64,000 nucleotides of DNA from an uncultured Sulfitobacter sp. (GCA_947502265.1 CANMZB010000001.1:62001-126000), one strand, 5' to 3'; shown: positions 51,128-60,830, counted from the first letter of the stretch. Numbers and translations: made by a program. Notes: generated by a model not told the origin, from the sequence alone.

Positions 51128-51397
51128 ATGGCAGGTGGCTGGGCAAAAGACGGCGCGGTAGGCGAACAGATCGAAGTGTCGATCAACGACGAACTGGCGC
51201 GCCTCAAAGCACGCCGTGCGCCGGTCGGTGAGAGCCTGACCCATTGCGCCGAGTGCGAAGAACCGATCCCCGAAGCCCGCCGCCGCGCGCTGCCCGGCGT
51301 AAAACTGTGCATTGACTGTGTGAACGAGCGGGACCAACGGCAAATGCATCGCGGTGGCATCAACAGGCGCGGGTCAAAGGACAGTCAGCTGAAGTGA
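51128..51397 (+). CDS. DksA/TraR family C4 zinc-finger protein
   Basis: An 89-residue short DksA-like protein. The four zinc ligands are in CAECEEPIPEARRRALPG and CIDCVNERDQR. It lacks the long coiled coil with the acidic tip of true DksA, so it is a TraR-like small relative that may bind RNA polymerase through the secondary channel. Start: ATG 51128 with AGGGAAGGA upstream; the longer frame from 50948 is non-coding in front. Confidence 0.85.
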   Translation: MAGGWAKDGAVGEQIEVSINDELARLKARRAPVGESLTHCAECEEPIPEARRRALPGVKLCIDCVNERDQRQMHRGGINRRGSKDSQLK

Positions 51398-51462
51398 GGG
51401 TGATGACCTCTTTCAGCCATTTTGCCCGTAAGCTTGAAAAGAGAGCAAGATGACAATCAAAG

Positions 51463-51882
51463 CTATGCTTCTTTGGGCAAGGGAAAGGCCCGATCATAAC
51501 CCCAGTTATAGACAAAGGCGTAGATCAGGTAAAAAATGACGAACGCCACATCCATAACGAGCGCTTGCCACAATCCAATCCCCAAATAGTAAGCAATCAG
51601 GGGAAGCGTGACCGATAACAGGCCGAGCTCAAAAAGCACTGCGTGTAAAACTCGTAAAGCGAATGTCTTATGAACACTGCCTCTCCAATGCTTCATCGCT
51701 CGGTCAAATAGCAGGTTGTAAGCATAATTCCATAGCGTAGCGACAGTTGCCGCAGCAATGGCGATCACCCCGATATCATGCGCGTCCATACCGAAGCCCA
51801 TTGACCCCAGTGGCACGACAAGCAGAAGGCCGATAATTTCAAAACAGATTGCGTGACGGATACGATCGCGAGTGGTGCGCAT
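51463..51882 (-). CDS. PACE-family (BTP domain) efflux transporter
   Basis: A 139-residue protein made of two tandem two-helix BTP units: RIRHAICFEIIGLLLVVPLG with LWNYAYNLLFDRAM, and RVLHAVLFELGLLSVTLPLI with FYLIYAFVYNWGYDRAFPL. This is the proteobacterial antimicrobial compound efflux family, proton-driven exporters of biguanides and dyes in the few studied members. It is clearly AT-richer than its neighbours and lies alone, so it may be a late arrival in the core. Confidence 0.88.
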   Translation of the reverse strand: MRTTRDRIRHAICFEIIGLLLVVPLGSMGFGMDAHDIGVIAIAAATVATLWNYAYNLLFDRAMKHWRGSVHKTFALRVLHAVLFELGLLSVTLPLIAYYLGIGLWQALVMDVAFVIFYLIYAFVYNWGYDRAFPLPKEA

Positions 51883-52270
51883 TTTCTTTTCCCAACTGAT
51901 AGTCGGGTCGTCCCGAAAAATGTCCTATGGGGAGGTCGTCCTCCTTTGGGGACTATACCGGGTTTCAGGGAAGGTTATCAACCCAGCCAAGACCAAAAAG
52001 GCCATCTTGGGCTAAATTTCGATCCACCTCGTTTCGTGCCAGAATGTGCGGATTTACAACCAAAGCACTGATTGAAAGATGTTGCGCCTCCCCTGATTGC
52101 AGACATGTGTTGCGCCCAAAAAACTCTGGAGGAGTGGCCCAAGGCGGGCACGCTATGCGCCCGCACATCTTTTCAAAAAATCACCGTTATTGGAGGCCCC
52201 AACCCGAAAGCAAGGTTCGGGTTGGATGATGTGAAGGATCACTTCGTCCGCATTACAGACCTTCCCGAAT
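51883..52270. other. Intergenic region with no recognised gene
   Basis: 388 bases. Short minus-strand frames exist but have no start signal or family resemblance. No RNA gene recognised. Confidence 0.4.
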
Positions 52271-54091
52271 TCACTCCTCCATTGCCTCCAGCTCGTCGAT
52301 AAAGCCGGAGATCATGCTTAGCCCCTTGTCCCAGAATGCGGGATCGCTTGCGTCCAGGCCGAAGGGGGCCAGTAGCTCTTTGTGGTGCTTCGATCCGCCC
52401 GCTTTGAGCATGTCGAAGTATTTGTCTTCGAACCCCGGTTTGCCCTCTTCGTAGACAGCATAAAGCGCGTTCACGAGGCCGTCACCGAAGGCGTAGGCGT
52501 AGACGTAGAAGGGCGAGTGGATGAAGTGGGGGATATAGGCCCAGAAGGTTTCGTAGCCCTCCATAAACTCGAATTCCGGCCCGAGGCTTTCGTCCTGTAC
52601 CGACATCCACAGCGCGTTGATGTCATCGGGAGTCAGCTCGCCATTGCGGCGCGCGGCGTGCAGTTTGCATTCGAAGTCATAAAACGCGATCTGGCGGACG
52701 ACCGTGTTGATCATGTCCTCGACCTTGCCGGCCAGTAGCACCCTGCGCTCGTCCTGTGTCTTCGCTCCTTCAAGCATCTTGCGGAAGGTCAGCATCTCGC
52801 CGAAAACGCTTGCGGTTTCCGCCAGCGTCAAAGGCGTGGAGGACAGCATCTCGCCCTGATCGGCGGCCAGCACCTGATGCACGCCGTGCCCTAGTTCGTG
52901 CGCGAGGGTCATCACGTCGCGCGGTTTGCCAAGATAGTTGAGCATCACATAGGGGTGGACGTTGGTAACGGTGGGATGTGCGAAGGCGCCCGGCGCTTTG
53001 CCCGGTTTTACACCCGCATCAATCCAGCCCTTGCGAAAGAACGGCTGTGCCAATTCGCCCATGCGCGGATCGAACGCGTTGTAGGCGTCCATCACCATCT
53101 TCTCGGCGGTGGGCCAATCGACGGTCTTGGGGTCTTCCATTGGCAGGGGGGCGTTGCGGTCCCAGACCTGCATTTTGTCAAGGCCAAGCCACTTGCGCTT
53201 GAGCGCATAGTAGCGGTGCGACAGCTTTGGATAAGCTTTTACCACCGCATTGCGCAGCGCTTCGACGACCTCGGGTTCCACATCGTTCGACAGGTGCCGC
53301 CCCGTCTGGGCCGTCTCCATCCCGCGCCAGCGATCCAGCACCTCTTTTTCCTTGGCTTGCGTATTGTGAATGCGCGCAAAGGTTTTGACGTTGCTCTGGA
53401 ACACCTCTGCAAGCTCGCGCGCGCCGGCTTCGCGTTTCGCGCGGTCGGGGTCGGTCAGCAGGTTCAACGTGCCTTCGATGCCAAGGGTTTCGCCCTCCAC
53501 GTCGAATTCCAGTCCCGCTATGGTCTCGTCAAACAGACGCTCCCACGCATCACCGACAACTCCGAGGTCGTGAAGGAACTTCTCCATCTCGTCGCTCAAC
53601 TGGTAAGGTTTCATTGCACGGATGCGGTCGAACACCGGTTTATAGCGCGCAAGGTCGGAATTGCGGTCGAAAAGCCGGTCGAGGTGGTCATCCTCAAGGC
53701 GGTTCAGTTCAAGCGTGAAGAAAACCAGCGGTGTCGTGAAATTGGTGATCTTTTCCTGCATGTCCGACATGAACTTTGCGCGGCCTGCGTCGGTGGTCAG
53801 CTGGTAATACCGCAGCCCCGCAAAGGACATGATGCGCCCCGCGACCTGATTGATCCGCTCGTTGCGCAAAACACAGTCGAGCAGCCCTGCGGCATCCACA
53901 TCGGCCAGCTTGCCTTCGTAATCGGCGGCAAAGCTTGCGCAGGCCTCTTCAAGCCAGTCCAGATCCCGTTTCAGCTCTGCGGCGGTCTCTCCGGTGTAAA
54001 GATCGTCGAGGTTCCATTCCGGCAGATCGCCAAAGGGCGTATCTGCGCCGCTGGCGTTGGCATCGCGGACGGGAAAGGGAAGCTTGAGCAT
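52271..54091 (-). CDS. M3-family oligoendopeptidase (PepF-like)
   Basis: A 606-residue cytoplasmic zinc metallopeptidase that degrades oligopeptides. The zinc motif HELGH is at about 398-402 (LAHELGHGVHQ), with the third ligand Glu in TLAETASVFGEML. The N-terminal half (WNLDDLYTGETAAELKRDLD, FAGLRYYQLTTDAGRAKFM) is the helical lid of the family. Usual length. It stands alone between two intergenic regions. Confidence 0.92.
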   Translation of the reverse strand: MLKLPFPVRDANASGADTPFGDLPEWNLDDLYTGETAAELKRDLDWLEEACASFAADYEGKLADVDAAGLLDCVLRNERINQVAGRIMSFAGLRYYQLTTDAGRAKFMSDMQEKITNFTTPLVFFTLELNRLEDDHLDRLFDRNSDLARYKPVFDRIRAMKPYQLSDEMEKFLHDLGVVGDAWERLFDETIAGLEFDVEGETLGIEGTLNLLTDPDRAKREAGARELAEVFQSNVKTFARIHNTQAKEKEVLDRWRGMETAQTGRHLSNDVEPEVVEALRNAVVKAYPKLSHRYYALKRKWLGLDKMQVWDRNAPLPMEDPKTVDWPTAEKMVMDAYNAFDPRMGELAQPFFRKGWIDAGVKPGKAPGAFAHPTVTNVHPYVMLNYLGKPRDVMTLAHELGHGVHQVLAADQGEMLSSTPLTLAETASVFGEMLTFRKMLEGAKTQDERRVLLAGKVEDMINTVVRQIAFYDFECKLHAARRNGELTPDDINALWMSVQDESLGPEFEFMEGYETFWAYIPHFIHSPFYVYAYAFGDGLVNALYAVYEEGKPGFEDKYFDMLKAGGSKHHKELLAPFGLDASDPAFWDKGLSMISGFIDELEAMEE

Positions 54092-54439
54092 GGAATATCC
54101 TTTGGTGTCTTATGTCTGTATTTTCTACATAGGTAGGGGGGCGTGCGCTGCACGGCAAGGCGCGAAGCGTCTGCTATCCGCAAATGCACACCATCCCGGT
54201 GAGATTCTCGGGCGGATTGGCCTTCCTCTAGCAGTTTATTTTGCCGCCAACGCAACATACGCGGGGTAACGCCGGATTTGTAGCGCGGGCTGTGTTGGGT
54301 GATTTCCGTCATACTCCTTCAAGGGTCACAAGAGTATATTCACGTAACTATCTATGATTAATTGATTCTAAGCCAAAATGCATTTGACCCCACAATCATT
54401 TGCACATGACGCATGACCGGGGTGTTGGCGGTGGTGATA
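54092..54439. other. Intergenic region upstream of the oligopeptidase gene
   Basis: 348 bases, AT-rich near 54340-54400, holding the promoter side of pepF; no gene or structured RNA seen. Confidence 0.4.
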
Positions 54440-55372
54440 TCAAGTGAAAAAGCGCGCTATTTCATCGAAAACCGGATCGCGGATGGCAGGAATATCCATC
54501 AAAACTTCATGCTCTCCACCATCCACCACACGGAGTTGCCCGCCAATCCAGTTTTCCATCCGGCTGTTGATGCGTGGCACGTCAACAATGCGTTCATTGC
54601 TGCCCACATAGGTGATGCAAGGCAGGCTCGGAGCTGCGCGGCTTGCCAGATGTTTTGTCTCGGCCAGCGCTTCGCGCAGCCAGATATAGCTGGGACCGCC
54701 CAGTTTCAGATCGGGATGCGCGTGCAGCTGGTCGCGCATCATGTCGTACATTTGCGCGTCGGTGGTCAGCATATTATCATCGAACGGCTCGATCAGCACA
54801 TATGGCTCCCGCTTGGTGCCGACGGGCAGCATGTGGCCTTTGTGGATCTTTGGCATCAGGGTGCTGAGGATGTGCGCGGGTAGGCGCATGTGCGGGCTAA
54901 GGTGTATGCCCCACATCGGGCCGGTAAAGGCGGCGGCCTGTACGGCCAACCCTTCCATCACCGCGCGCAACCCGATGCAGCCCCCCATCGAATGCGCCAC
55001 AAGAAAGTACGGGCGCGGCAGGTTCAGGCAGCGCGCGGCACGCATCATCGTGGCGACGTCTTTTTGGTAATCGGGGAACGCGTCAACATGGCCGGTCAAT
55101 GGATCGTCAAGCATCCTGTCGGCCAACCCCTGACCGCGCCAGTCTATCGCACAGGTGGCCAGCCCGCGGGCGGCAAACTCCGCCGCCGCAGGCCCGTATT
55201 TTTCGACGTATTCTGTGCGTCCGGGAAACAGTAAAACCGTGCCACGCGCGCCCTCTTTTGCCCAGATGCCAAGCCGGATCCGCTTGTTGTCAGAAGTCTG
55301 CGCCCAATAGGCGCTGGCTTCTTGCGGTCCGGGGTGGACATCCGTGAAAAGAGGGGCGGGCGTGAGGTGCAT
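54440..55372 (-). CDS. Alpha/beta hydrolase (lysophospholipase-like)
   Basis: A 310-residue serine hydrolase: oxyanion region LLFPGRTEYVEKYG, DWRGQGLADRM, nucleophile elbow AHSMGG with Ser128, and a C-terminal His in DGGEHEVLMD. The FPGRTEYVEK sequence is typical of the PldB/lysophospholipase L2-type group in Rhodobacteraceae. No signal peptide. It is 12 bp upstream of, and not overlapping, the SCP2 gene in convergent order of reading (both minus strand), so the two may be linked. Confidence 0.85.
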   Translation of the reverse strand: MHLTPAPLFTDVHPGPQEASAYWAQTSDNKRIRLGIWAKEGARGTVLLFPGRTEYVEKYGPAAAEFAARGLATCAIDWRGQGLADRMLDDPLTGHVDAFPDYQKDVATMMRAARCLNLPRPYFLVAHSMGGCIGLRAVMEGLAVQAAAFTGPMWGIHLSPHMRLPAHILSTLMPKIHKGHMLPVGTKREPYVLIEPFDDNMLTTDAQMYDMMRDQLHAHPDLKLGGPSYIWLREALAETKHLASRAAPSLPCITYVGSNERIVDVPRINSRMENWIGGQLRVVDGGEHEVLMDIPAIRDPVFDEIARFFT

Positions 55373-55384
55373 TTTACGCCGGGA

Positions 55385-55675
55385 TCAGGCGAGTGCCGCC
55401 GCAAGTTTCATTGCAAGACCCATATCACCGTCGAGTTTCAACGTGCCGGACATGAATGCGGCTGTTGCGTTGGTGTCGCCGCTCATGATGCCCTGAAATG
55501 TCTCGACATCGGCGGACAGTGTCACATCGGCGTCGCCGTCGCCCGCGCGGGCGCCGTTGTCGTCGATCATCACGCTGCCTTCACCTTCGATTTCGAATTT
55601 TGCTGTGCCACCGATGTTTTCACCGGCCATCTTTTCATTCAGAACAACAACTGCTTCGTTGACGATATCACTCAT
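55385..55675 (-). CDS. SCP2 sterol-binding domain protein
   Basis: A 96-residue single SCP2 domain: ENIGGTAKFEIEGEGSVMID, DADVTLSADVETFQGIMSGD and AAFMSGTLKLDGDMGLAMKL, the usual pattern of small bacterial lipid carriers that bind fatty acyl or sterol-like ligands. Start: ATG 55675; the frame continues upstream without support. It lies just before the alpha/beta hydrolase gene, which could act on its lipid ligand (inference). Confidence 0.88.
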   Translation of the reverse strand: MSDIVNEAVVVLNEKMAGENIGGTAKFEIEGEGSVMIDDNGARAGDGDADVTLSADVETFQGIMSGDTNATAAFMSGTLKLDGDMGLAMKLAAALA

Positions 55676-55750
55676 TCTCAGCCCTTTTTTGGCAAATGAT
55701 GGAAGACCTCTCTGGAATTCGGTCCGCCACCTGTTACATTCACTGTTGTT

Positions 55751-56308
55751 ATGCGTATTGAACCCGTCAACCTCAAACATACCGTCGCGGCACTTGGTGT
55801 GGCTTTGTTGCTCTGCGGGCCCGTCAGGGCAGAGCCGGACACGGCTGCTCTGCTTGAGACGCTGCGCACGTCGACGCCGGAACAATCCGGCATGGCCGAG
55901 CGTAATATCGAGCGCGCGTGGTCCAGATCAGGTTCCGCTGCGATGGATCTGCTGCTCAGGCGGGGCAGGGCGGCCATAGCCAAGGGCGATTTCGACGTCG
56001 CGATTGATCATTTCACCGCATTGACCGATCATGCGCCGGATTTCGCCGAAGGCTATCATGCCCGCGCCACCGCCTTTTTCCGGGCCGGATTGCTCGGCCC
56101 CGCGGTGGGTGATCTTGAAATGGCGCTGGCGCTTAACCCGGATAATTTCAACGCGATTTTCGGCCTTGGCGTTCTGTTCGAAGAGTTCGGCAAAACCCGC
56201 CGTGCAGCAGAGCTGTATCGGCGGGTTCTGGCGTTGCACCCGTACCATGAAAATGCGACCAAGGCGCTTGACGGGCTCAAGCGCGACGGGATCGGGCGAA
56301 CGCTCTGA
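55751..56308 (+). CDS. Exported tetratricopeptide-repeat protein
   Basis: 185 residues. Signal peptide to about residue 28 (VAALGVALLLCGPVRA). Two to three TPR units follow: GRAAIAKGDFDVAIDHFTAL, YHARATAFFRAGLLGPAVGD, IFGLGVLFEEFGKTRRAAEL. Periplasmic scaffold by expectation. Divergent from the SCP2 gene and 18 bp upstream of the helicase gene. Confidence 0.88.
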   Translation: MRIEPVNLKHTVAALGVALLLCGPVRAEPDTAALLETLRTSTPEQSGMAERNIERAWSRSGSAAMDLLLRRGRAAIAKGDFDVAIDHFTALTDHAPDFAEGYHARATAFFRAGLLGPAVGDLEMALALNPDNFNAIFGLGVLFEEFGKTRRAAELYRRVLALHPYHENATKALDGLKRDGIGRTL

Positions 56309-56326
56309 TCCGGGAAGGATACCGCG

Positions 56327-59227
56327 GTGCAAACGCAAGGAAGGGTTGTGGCCGTATTGGGTCCAACCAACACAGGCAAAACAACCTATGCTATAGAGCG
56401 GATGCTGGCGCACCGGACAGGCGTGATCGGTCTGCCGCTGCGTCTGTTGGCGCGCGAGGTTTACGATCGCATCGTCGCTGCGCGCGGCCCGTCTGTGGTT
56501 GCGCTGGTCACCGGAGAAGAACGGATCGTGCCGCCGCGCACCCAGTATTGGGTCTGTACCGTCGAAGCGATGCCCGAAGGTATGGGGGCGGATTTCGTCG
56601 CGGTGGATGAAATTCAGCTGTGCGCCGATCCCGAGCGCGGGCACGTTTTTACCGATCGTCTAATGCGGATGCGAGGGCTGCACGAGACGCTGTTCATGGG
56701 CGCGGAAACGATGCGTGGCACCATCGCTTCACTGGTGCCCGAGGCACAGTTCGTGCGGCGCGAACGAATGTCCGAATTGATCTACTCAGGTCAGAAAAAG
56801 ATAAGCAGGATGCGCCCGCGCAGTGCAATAGTTGGATTTTCTGTTGAGAATGTATATGCCATCGCCGAGCTGATCCGCCGTCAAAAGGGTGGTGCAGCCG
56901 TTGTTATGGGCGCGCTTTCCCCGCGCACGCGCAACGCACAGGTCGACATGTACCAGAACGGCGAGGTGGATTATCTGGTGGCAACGGACGCCATCGGGAT
57001 GGGCCTTAATCTGGACGTGGACCACGTTGCGTTCTCTGCGTTATCGAAATTCGACGGGCGGCGGATGCGGCCCTTGGCGCCCAACGAGCTGGCCCAGATC
57101 GCGGGGCGCGCGGGGCGCGGGTTCAAAAGTGGCACGTTTGGTGTGACAGGCGACGCGCCGCCGCTGGATGATGGCGTGGCCCGTGCCATCATGGACCACC
57201 ATTTCACGCCACAGAACAAGATCAACTGGCGCAACCCTGCGTTGCAATTCGGTTCGATTGACCGGCTGATCATGACGCTTGAGCAGTCTCCCGATCACGA
57301 GCGGTTGGTCAAGGCGCGCGAGGCCGATGACCTGCGCGCGCTCAAGGCACTGGCCGGCGACGCCGAGATCGCGGCGCGCTGTACCGATGGCCCGTCTGTA
57401 CGTCTGCTGTGGGATGTCTGCCGCATCCCCGATTTTCGCGGCATCAGCCATGCCGAACACGCGAACCTTCTGGAGACGATATTCAACTACCTGCACCAGC
57501 GCGCCGCGATCCCAGATGACTGGCTGGCGCGGCAAATCAAGCGGATTGACAGAACCGATGGCGACATTGATGCGTTGTCCAAGAGACTGGCGTTTATCCG
57601 CACATGGACCTACGTCACACAGCGCAAAGGCTGGACCAATGACGAAACCCATTGGCGCGGGCAGGCGCGTGTCGTAGAAGACAGACTGTCGGACGCCTTG
57701 CACGAACGTCTGACCCAGAGATTTGTAGATCGGCGCACATCCGTGCTTTTGCGCCGGCTAGGACAAAAGGAAGCCATGGTGGCCGAAGTAAACGAGACCG
57801 GTGAAGTAACCGTTGAAGGTGAATTTGTAGGCAAGCTGGACGGTTTCCGTTTCCGCGCAGACAAGGGTGCCGGATCGGCTGAAAACAAAACGATCAAGAC
57901 AGCGGCGCTGCAGGCGCTTGCGCCGCAGTTCCACCTACGCGCGGATCGTTTTTACAACGCGCCCGATACCGAGATTGATTTTACCGAGCAGGGCGGCCTG
58001 ATGTGGGGCAAGTCTGCTGTGGGCAAACTGGTCATCGGATCCGATGGTTTAAAGCCGAATATCGAGGTTTTTGTTGATGATGTGGCCGGACCGGAGGTTG
58101 CGCAGAAGGTGCAGCGGCGTCTGCAACATTTTGTCGAGCGCAAGATTGCGGCGCTTTTCGAGCCGCTGATTGCCCTGCAAAAGGACGAGGCGCTGACCGG
58201 TCTTGCACGCGGTTTTGCCTTCCGGCTGGTCGAGAACTTCGGCGTGATCCCGCGCGCGGATGTGGCCGAAGACGTCAAGTCGCTGGATCAGGAAGCGCGC
58301 GGCGCGCTGCGCAAGCACGGCATCCGTTTTGGCCAGTACACCATCTTTATGCCTGCGCTGCTCAAGCCCGCGCCAACGCGTCTGCGGCTGGTGTTGTGGT
58401 CCTTGCAAAAGAACCTGAGCGAGTTCCCCGAATCACCGCCCCCCGGTTTGGTGACGATTCCCGTGGAAGCCGATGCGCCAGCGGGGGCCGATACAATGTC
58501 GGGCTACCGCAAATCCGGCACCCGCGCGATCCGCATAGATATGCTTGAGCGTTTGGCCGACATGCTGCGCGCCGAAGATTCACGCGGCGGGTTCGAGGCA
58601 AAGGCTGACATGCTGTCGATCTCAGGCACCACGTTGGAACAATTCTCGGACCTGATGCAGGGCCTTGGCTATAACGCTGAAAAAGGCGAACGCACCAAGG
58701 TAAAAACCGTGACCGAAGTGATGCCGGAAGCCGCGAAGGACGTCGCGGAAACAACGCCCGTCATGGACGTTGCCGAAACACCGGCAGAGGGCGGTATTAT
58801 CGAGGATCCGGCCCCTGTCGAACCCGCAGATGTGCCGGCAGCAACCGAAACCATCGTCGACGAGGGCGTAGCGCCCATCAGCGACGAACCGACGCAGGCG
58901 GCTGAAGCGGGTCCGGGTGTCCCCGATACCTCCGAAACAGAAATCCCCCAAGGTACTGCACCCGATGCGCAGATTGCGGGCGCGGAGATGGAGACGTTCT
59001 ATACCTTTACATGGGCGCGCCAGCCGCGCCGCCAACCGGCGGGTGATCGGCCAAAGGGCAAGGGTAAGGGCAAGCCTGCGCCGCGCGGTAAAAAAGGTGC
59101 GCCGCGCGGTGGCGAGAAAGGCGGCAAGTCCCAGAACTTTACCGCCCGTCCGCCAAAGAAGGAAAAGCCGATTGATCCTGACAATCCGTTTGCTGCGGCC
59201 CTCATGGGCCTCAAGAACGATAAGTGA
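56327..59227 (+). CDS. SUV3-like superfamily 2 RNA helicase
   Basis: 966 residues. Walker A GPTNTGKTT (12-20), motif II DEIQ (about 94-97), motif VI QIAGRAGRG (about 257-265), which is the arrangement of the mitochondrial SUV3/alphaproteobacterial helicase group. A long middle region leads to an unusual C-terminal tail of about 180 residues: an acidic Pro/Ala/Glu stretch (about 800-890) and then a Gly/Lys/Arg-rich stretch (RPKGKGKGKPAPRGKKG) typical of RNA-binding tails. Start GTG 56327 follows GGGAAGGA. The stop overlaps the next start (GTGA). Probably RNA turnover or ribosome assembly. Confidence 0.88.
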   Translation: MQTQGRVVAVLGPTNTGKTTYAIERMLAHRTGVIGLPLRLLAREVYDRIVAARGPSVVALVTGEERIVPPRTQYWVCTVEAMPEGMGADFVAVDEIQLCADPERGHVFTDRLMRMRGLHETLFMGAETMRGTIASLVPEAQFVRRERMSELIYSGQKKISRMRPRSAIVGFSVENVYAIAELIRRQKGGAAVVMGALSPRTRNAQVDMYQNGEVDYLVATDAIGMGLNLDVDHVAFSALSKFDGRRMRPLAPNELAQIAGRAGRGFKSGTFGVTGDAPPLDDGVARAIMDHHFTPQNKINWRNPALQFGSIDRLIMTLEQSPDHERLVKAREADDLRALKALAGDAEIAARCTDGPSVRLLWDVCRIPDFRGISHAEHANLLETIFNYLHQRAAIPDDWLARQIKRIDRTDGDIDALSKRLAFIRTWTYVTQRKGWTNDETHWRGQARVVEDRLSDALHERLTQRFVDRRTSVLLRRLGQKEAMVAEVNETGEVTVEGEFVGKLDGFRFRADKGAGSAENKTIKTAALQALAPQFHLRADRFYNAPDTEIDFTEQGGLMWGKSAVGKLVIGSDGLKPNIEVFVDDVAGPEVAQKVQRRLQHFVERKIAALFEPLIALQKDEALTGLARGFAFRLVENFGVIPRADVAEDVKSLDQEARGALRKHGIRFGQYTIFMPALLKPAPTRLRLVLWSLQKNLSEFPESPPPGLVTIPVEADAPAGADTMSGYRKSGTRAIRIDMLERLADMLRAEDSRGGFEAKADMLSISGTTLEQFSDLMQGLGYNAEKGERTKVKTVTEVMPEAAKDVAETTPVMDVAETPAEGGIIEDPAPVEPADVPAATETIVDEGVAPISDEPTQAAEAGPGVPDTSETEIPQGTAPDAQIAGAEMETFYTFTWARQPRRQPAGDRPKGKGKGKPAPRGKKGAPRGGEKGGKSQNFTARPPKKEKPIDPDNPFAAALMGLKNDK

Positions 59228-59613
59228 CGGAAACAACTGCGGAAAAACTACGGCTTGATAAATGGCTGTGGTTTGCGCGGTTTTTCAAAACGCGGTCTCT
59301 GGCTGCAACTGTGGTTGCGTCAGGGGCCGTGCGCATTAATGGCACACGCACTTCGAAACGCAGTGCCATGATCAAGGCGGGCGATGTGCTGACCTTTGCC
59401 AAGGAGGATCATAGCCGCGTGATCCGTATCGAGGCCTGCGGCACACGGCGCGGCCCTGCGCCCGAAGCGCAGACGCTGTATACCGATTTGTCCCCGCCAG
59501 AGCCCAAACCGAAGGACGGGAGTTCGCATAATCCTGCATTTGAGGGAAAGGGTCGCCCCACCAAACGGGACCGGCGCCAGCTTGATCTTTCTAAGGCGCG
59601 CCACCTTGAATGA
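59224..59613 (+). CDS. S4-domain RNA-binding protein (HslR/Hsp15-like)
   Basis: 129 residues with an N-terminal S4 domain (LRLDKWLWFARFFKTRSLAA, GAVRINGTRTSKRSAMIKAG) and a basic tail (GRPTKRDRRQLDLSKARHLE). Hsp15-like proteins bind stalled 50S subunits with nascent chains. GTG start overlaps the helicase stop by four bases, so translation is coupled. Confidence 0.88.
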   Translation: MTETTAEKLRLDKWLWFARFFKTRSLAATVVASGAVRINGTRTSKRSAMIKAGDVLTFAKEDHSRVIRIEACGTRRGPAPEAQTLYTDLSPPEPKPKDGSSHNPAFEGKGRPTKRDRRQLDLSKARHLE

Positions 59614-59665
59614 TCGCTGCTGCTGAATTAGCTACAGGGCAACCACAGCATACAGAGATCTCCCC

Positions 59666-60001
59666 ATGACCTATATCGTGAACGACGCCTGCATCGCCTG
59701 CAAATACACCGACTGCGTCGAAGTGTGTCCGGTTGATTGTTTTTACGAGGGTGAGAACATGCTGGTGATCCATCCCGATGAATGCATTGATTGCGGCGTC
59801 TGCGAGCCTGAATGCCCCGCCGATGCGATCCGCCCTGATACCGAGCCGAGCATGGAAAAATGGGTCGAATTCAACCGTAAGTATTCCGAACTGTGGCCGG
59901 TGATCATCTCCAAGAAAGATCCGCTGCCGGACGCCGAAGAAATGGATGGCAAAGACGGCAAGATGGACATCTTCTCCGAAAAGCCCGGCGAGGGTGGTTG
60001 A
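59666..60001 (+). CDS. fdxA: 7Fe-type ferredoxin FdxA
   Basis: 111 residues. Cluster ligands: [17 protein letters not shown] for the 3Fe-4S and part of the 4Fe-4S cluster, and [12 protein letters not shown] for the other. The C-terminal extension ([16 protein letters not shown]) is that of alphaproteobacterial FdxA. A small acidic electron carrier; partner enzymes not defined here. Confidence 0.93.
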   Translation: MTYIVNDACIACKYTDCVEVCPVDCFYEGENMLVIHPDECIDCGVCEPECPADAIRPDTEPSMEKWVEFNRKYSELWPVIISKKDPLPDAEEMDGKDGKMDIFSEKPGEGG

Positions 60002-60294
60002 TACTGCCTGATTCGGTGTGAAAACACAATTCCGGACGTAGAATATACACCTAACCGACTGGATTAGCTGAAATTTTCGATAGTTTACCCTACGTCCACT
60101 TTCGCGGGGGCGTTATTTGTGCTATGATCGTTCATAATGACAATAACTTATCACGATATGCACCGCACTGAACGACCACGGCATAGCTGATCAATCCAAA
60201 ATCAACGCAAATCTGGCGGGCTCCCGGCCCGACGGAATGTGCGTTTATCTGTGCCTAGCCCTCAGAGGTGCGGCCGCCCAGGAGCCTGAAGAAT
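60002..60294. other. Intergenic region upstream of carD
   Basis: About 290 bases holding the carD promoter; a diffuse inverted pair GGACGTAGAATATACAC / TACCCTACGTCC is present but no RNA family was recognised. Confidence 0.35.
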
Positions 60295-60807
60295 ATGACC
60301 AAATCGAAAAAACTTGATTTCCGCCCGAATGAATTTGTCGTCTATCCCGCGCATGGCGTAGGCCAGATCGTTTCGGTGGAGGAACAGGAAGTTGCCGGAA
60401 TCAATCTGGAGCTTTTTGTCGTCTCCTTTGAGAAAGACAAAATGACCCTGCGCGTCCCAACCCATAAGGCGACCGAGATCGGAATGCGCGCGCTCAGCTC
60501 GCCTGATGTGATCACGCACGCAATGAAAACGCTTAAGGGCAAGGCCAAGGTCAAGCGCGCCATGTGGTCGCGCCGCGCGCAGGAGTATGAACAGAAGATC
60601 AACTCGGGTGATCTGATTGCCATCGCCGAAGTCGTCCGCGATCTGCACCGCACCGACGACCAGCGCGAGCAATCCTATTCCGAACGCCAGCTGTATGAGG
60701 CCGCGCTTGAGCGGTTGACGCGCGAAGTGGCGGCTGTTGCCGGCGGTGACGAGCTTGCTGCGGCCAAGCAGGTGGGTGATGTTCTGGAAAGCCGCGTCGC
60801 GGCCTGA
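60295..60807 (+). CDS. carD: CarD-family transcription factor
   Basis: 170 residues. The N-terminal RNA-polymerase-interacting Tudor-like domain includes FVVYPAHGVGQIVSVEEQEV and ELFVVSFEKDKMTLRVPTHK; the helical C-terminal domain includes MWSRRAQEYEQKINSGD and LIAIAEVVRDLHRTDDQRE. CarD stabilises open promoter complexes, including rRNA promoters. ATG 60295 gives the usual MTKSKKLDFRPNEFVVYP; AGGAG is upstream. A strong terminator follows. Confidence 0.93.
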   Translation: MTKSKKLDFRPNEFVVYPAHGVGQIVSVEEQEVAGINLELFVVSFEKDKMTLRVPTHKATEIGMRALSSPDVITHAMKTLKGKAKVKRAMWSRRAQEYEQKINSGDLIAIAEVVRDLHRTDDQREQSYSERQLYEAALERLTREVAAVAGGDELAAAKQVGDVLESRVAA

Positions 60808-60830
60808 TCCGGTTCAAGCACAGATATTGA

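Noticed and set aside
52898..54136. Plus-strand open frame of 412 codons opposite the oligopeptidase gene
   Set aside because: It mirrors the M3 peptidase with HELGH; high-GC genes give long antisense frames. Its composition is rich in Arg, His and Cys with no family pattern.
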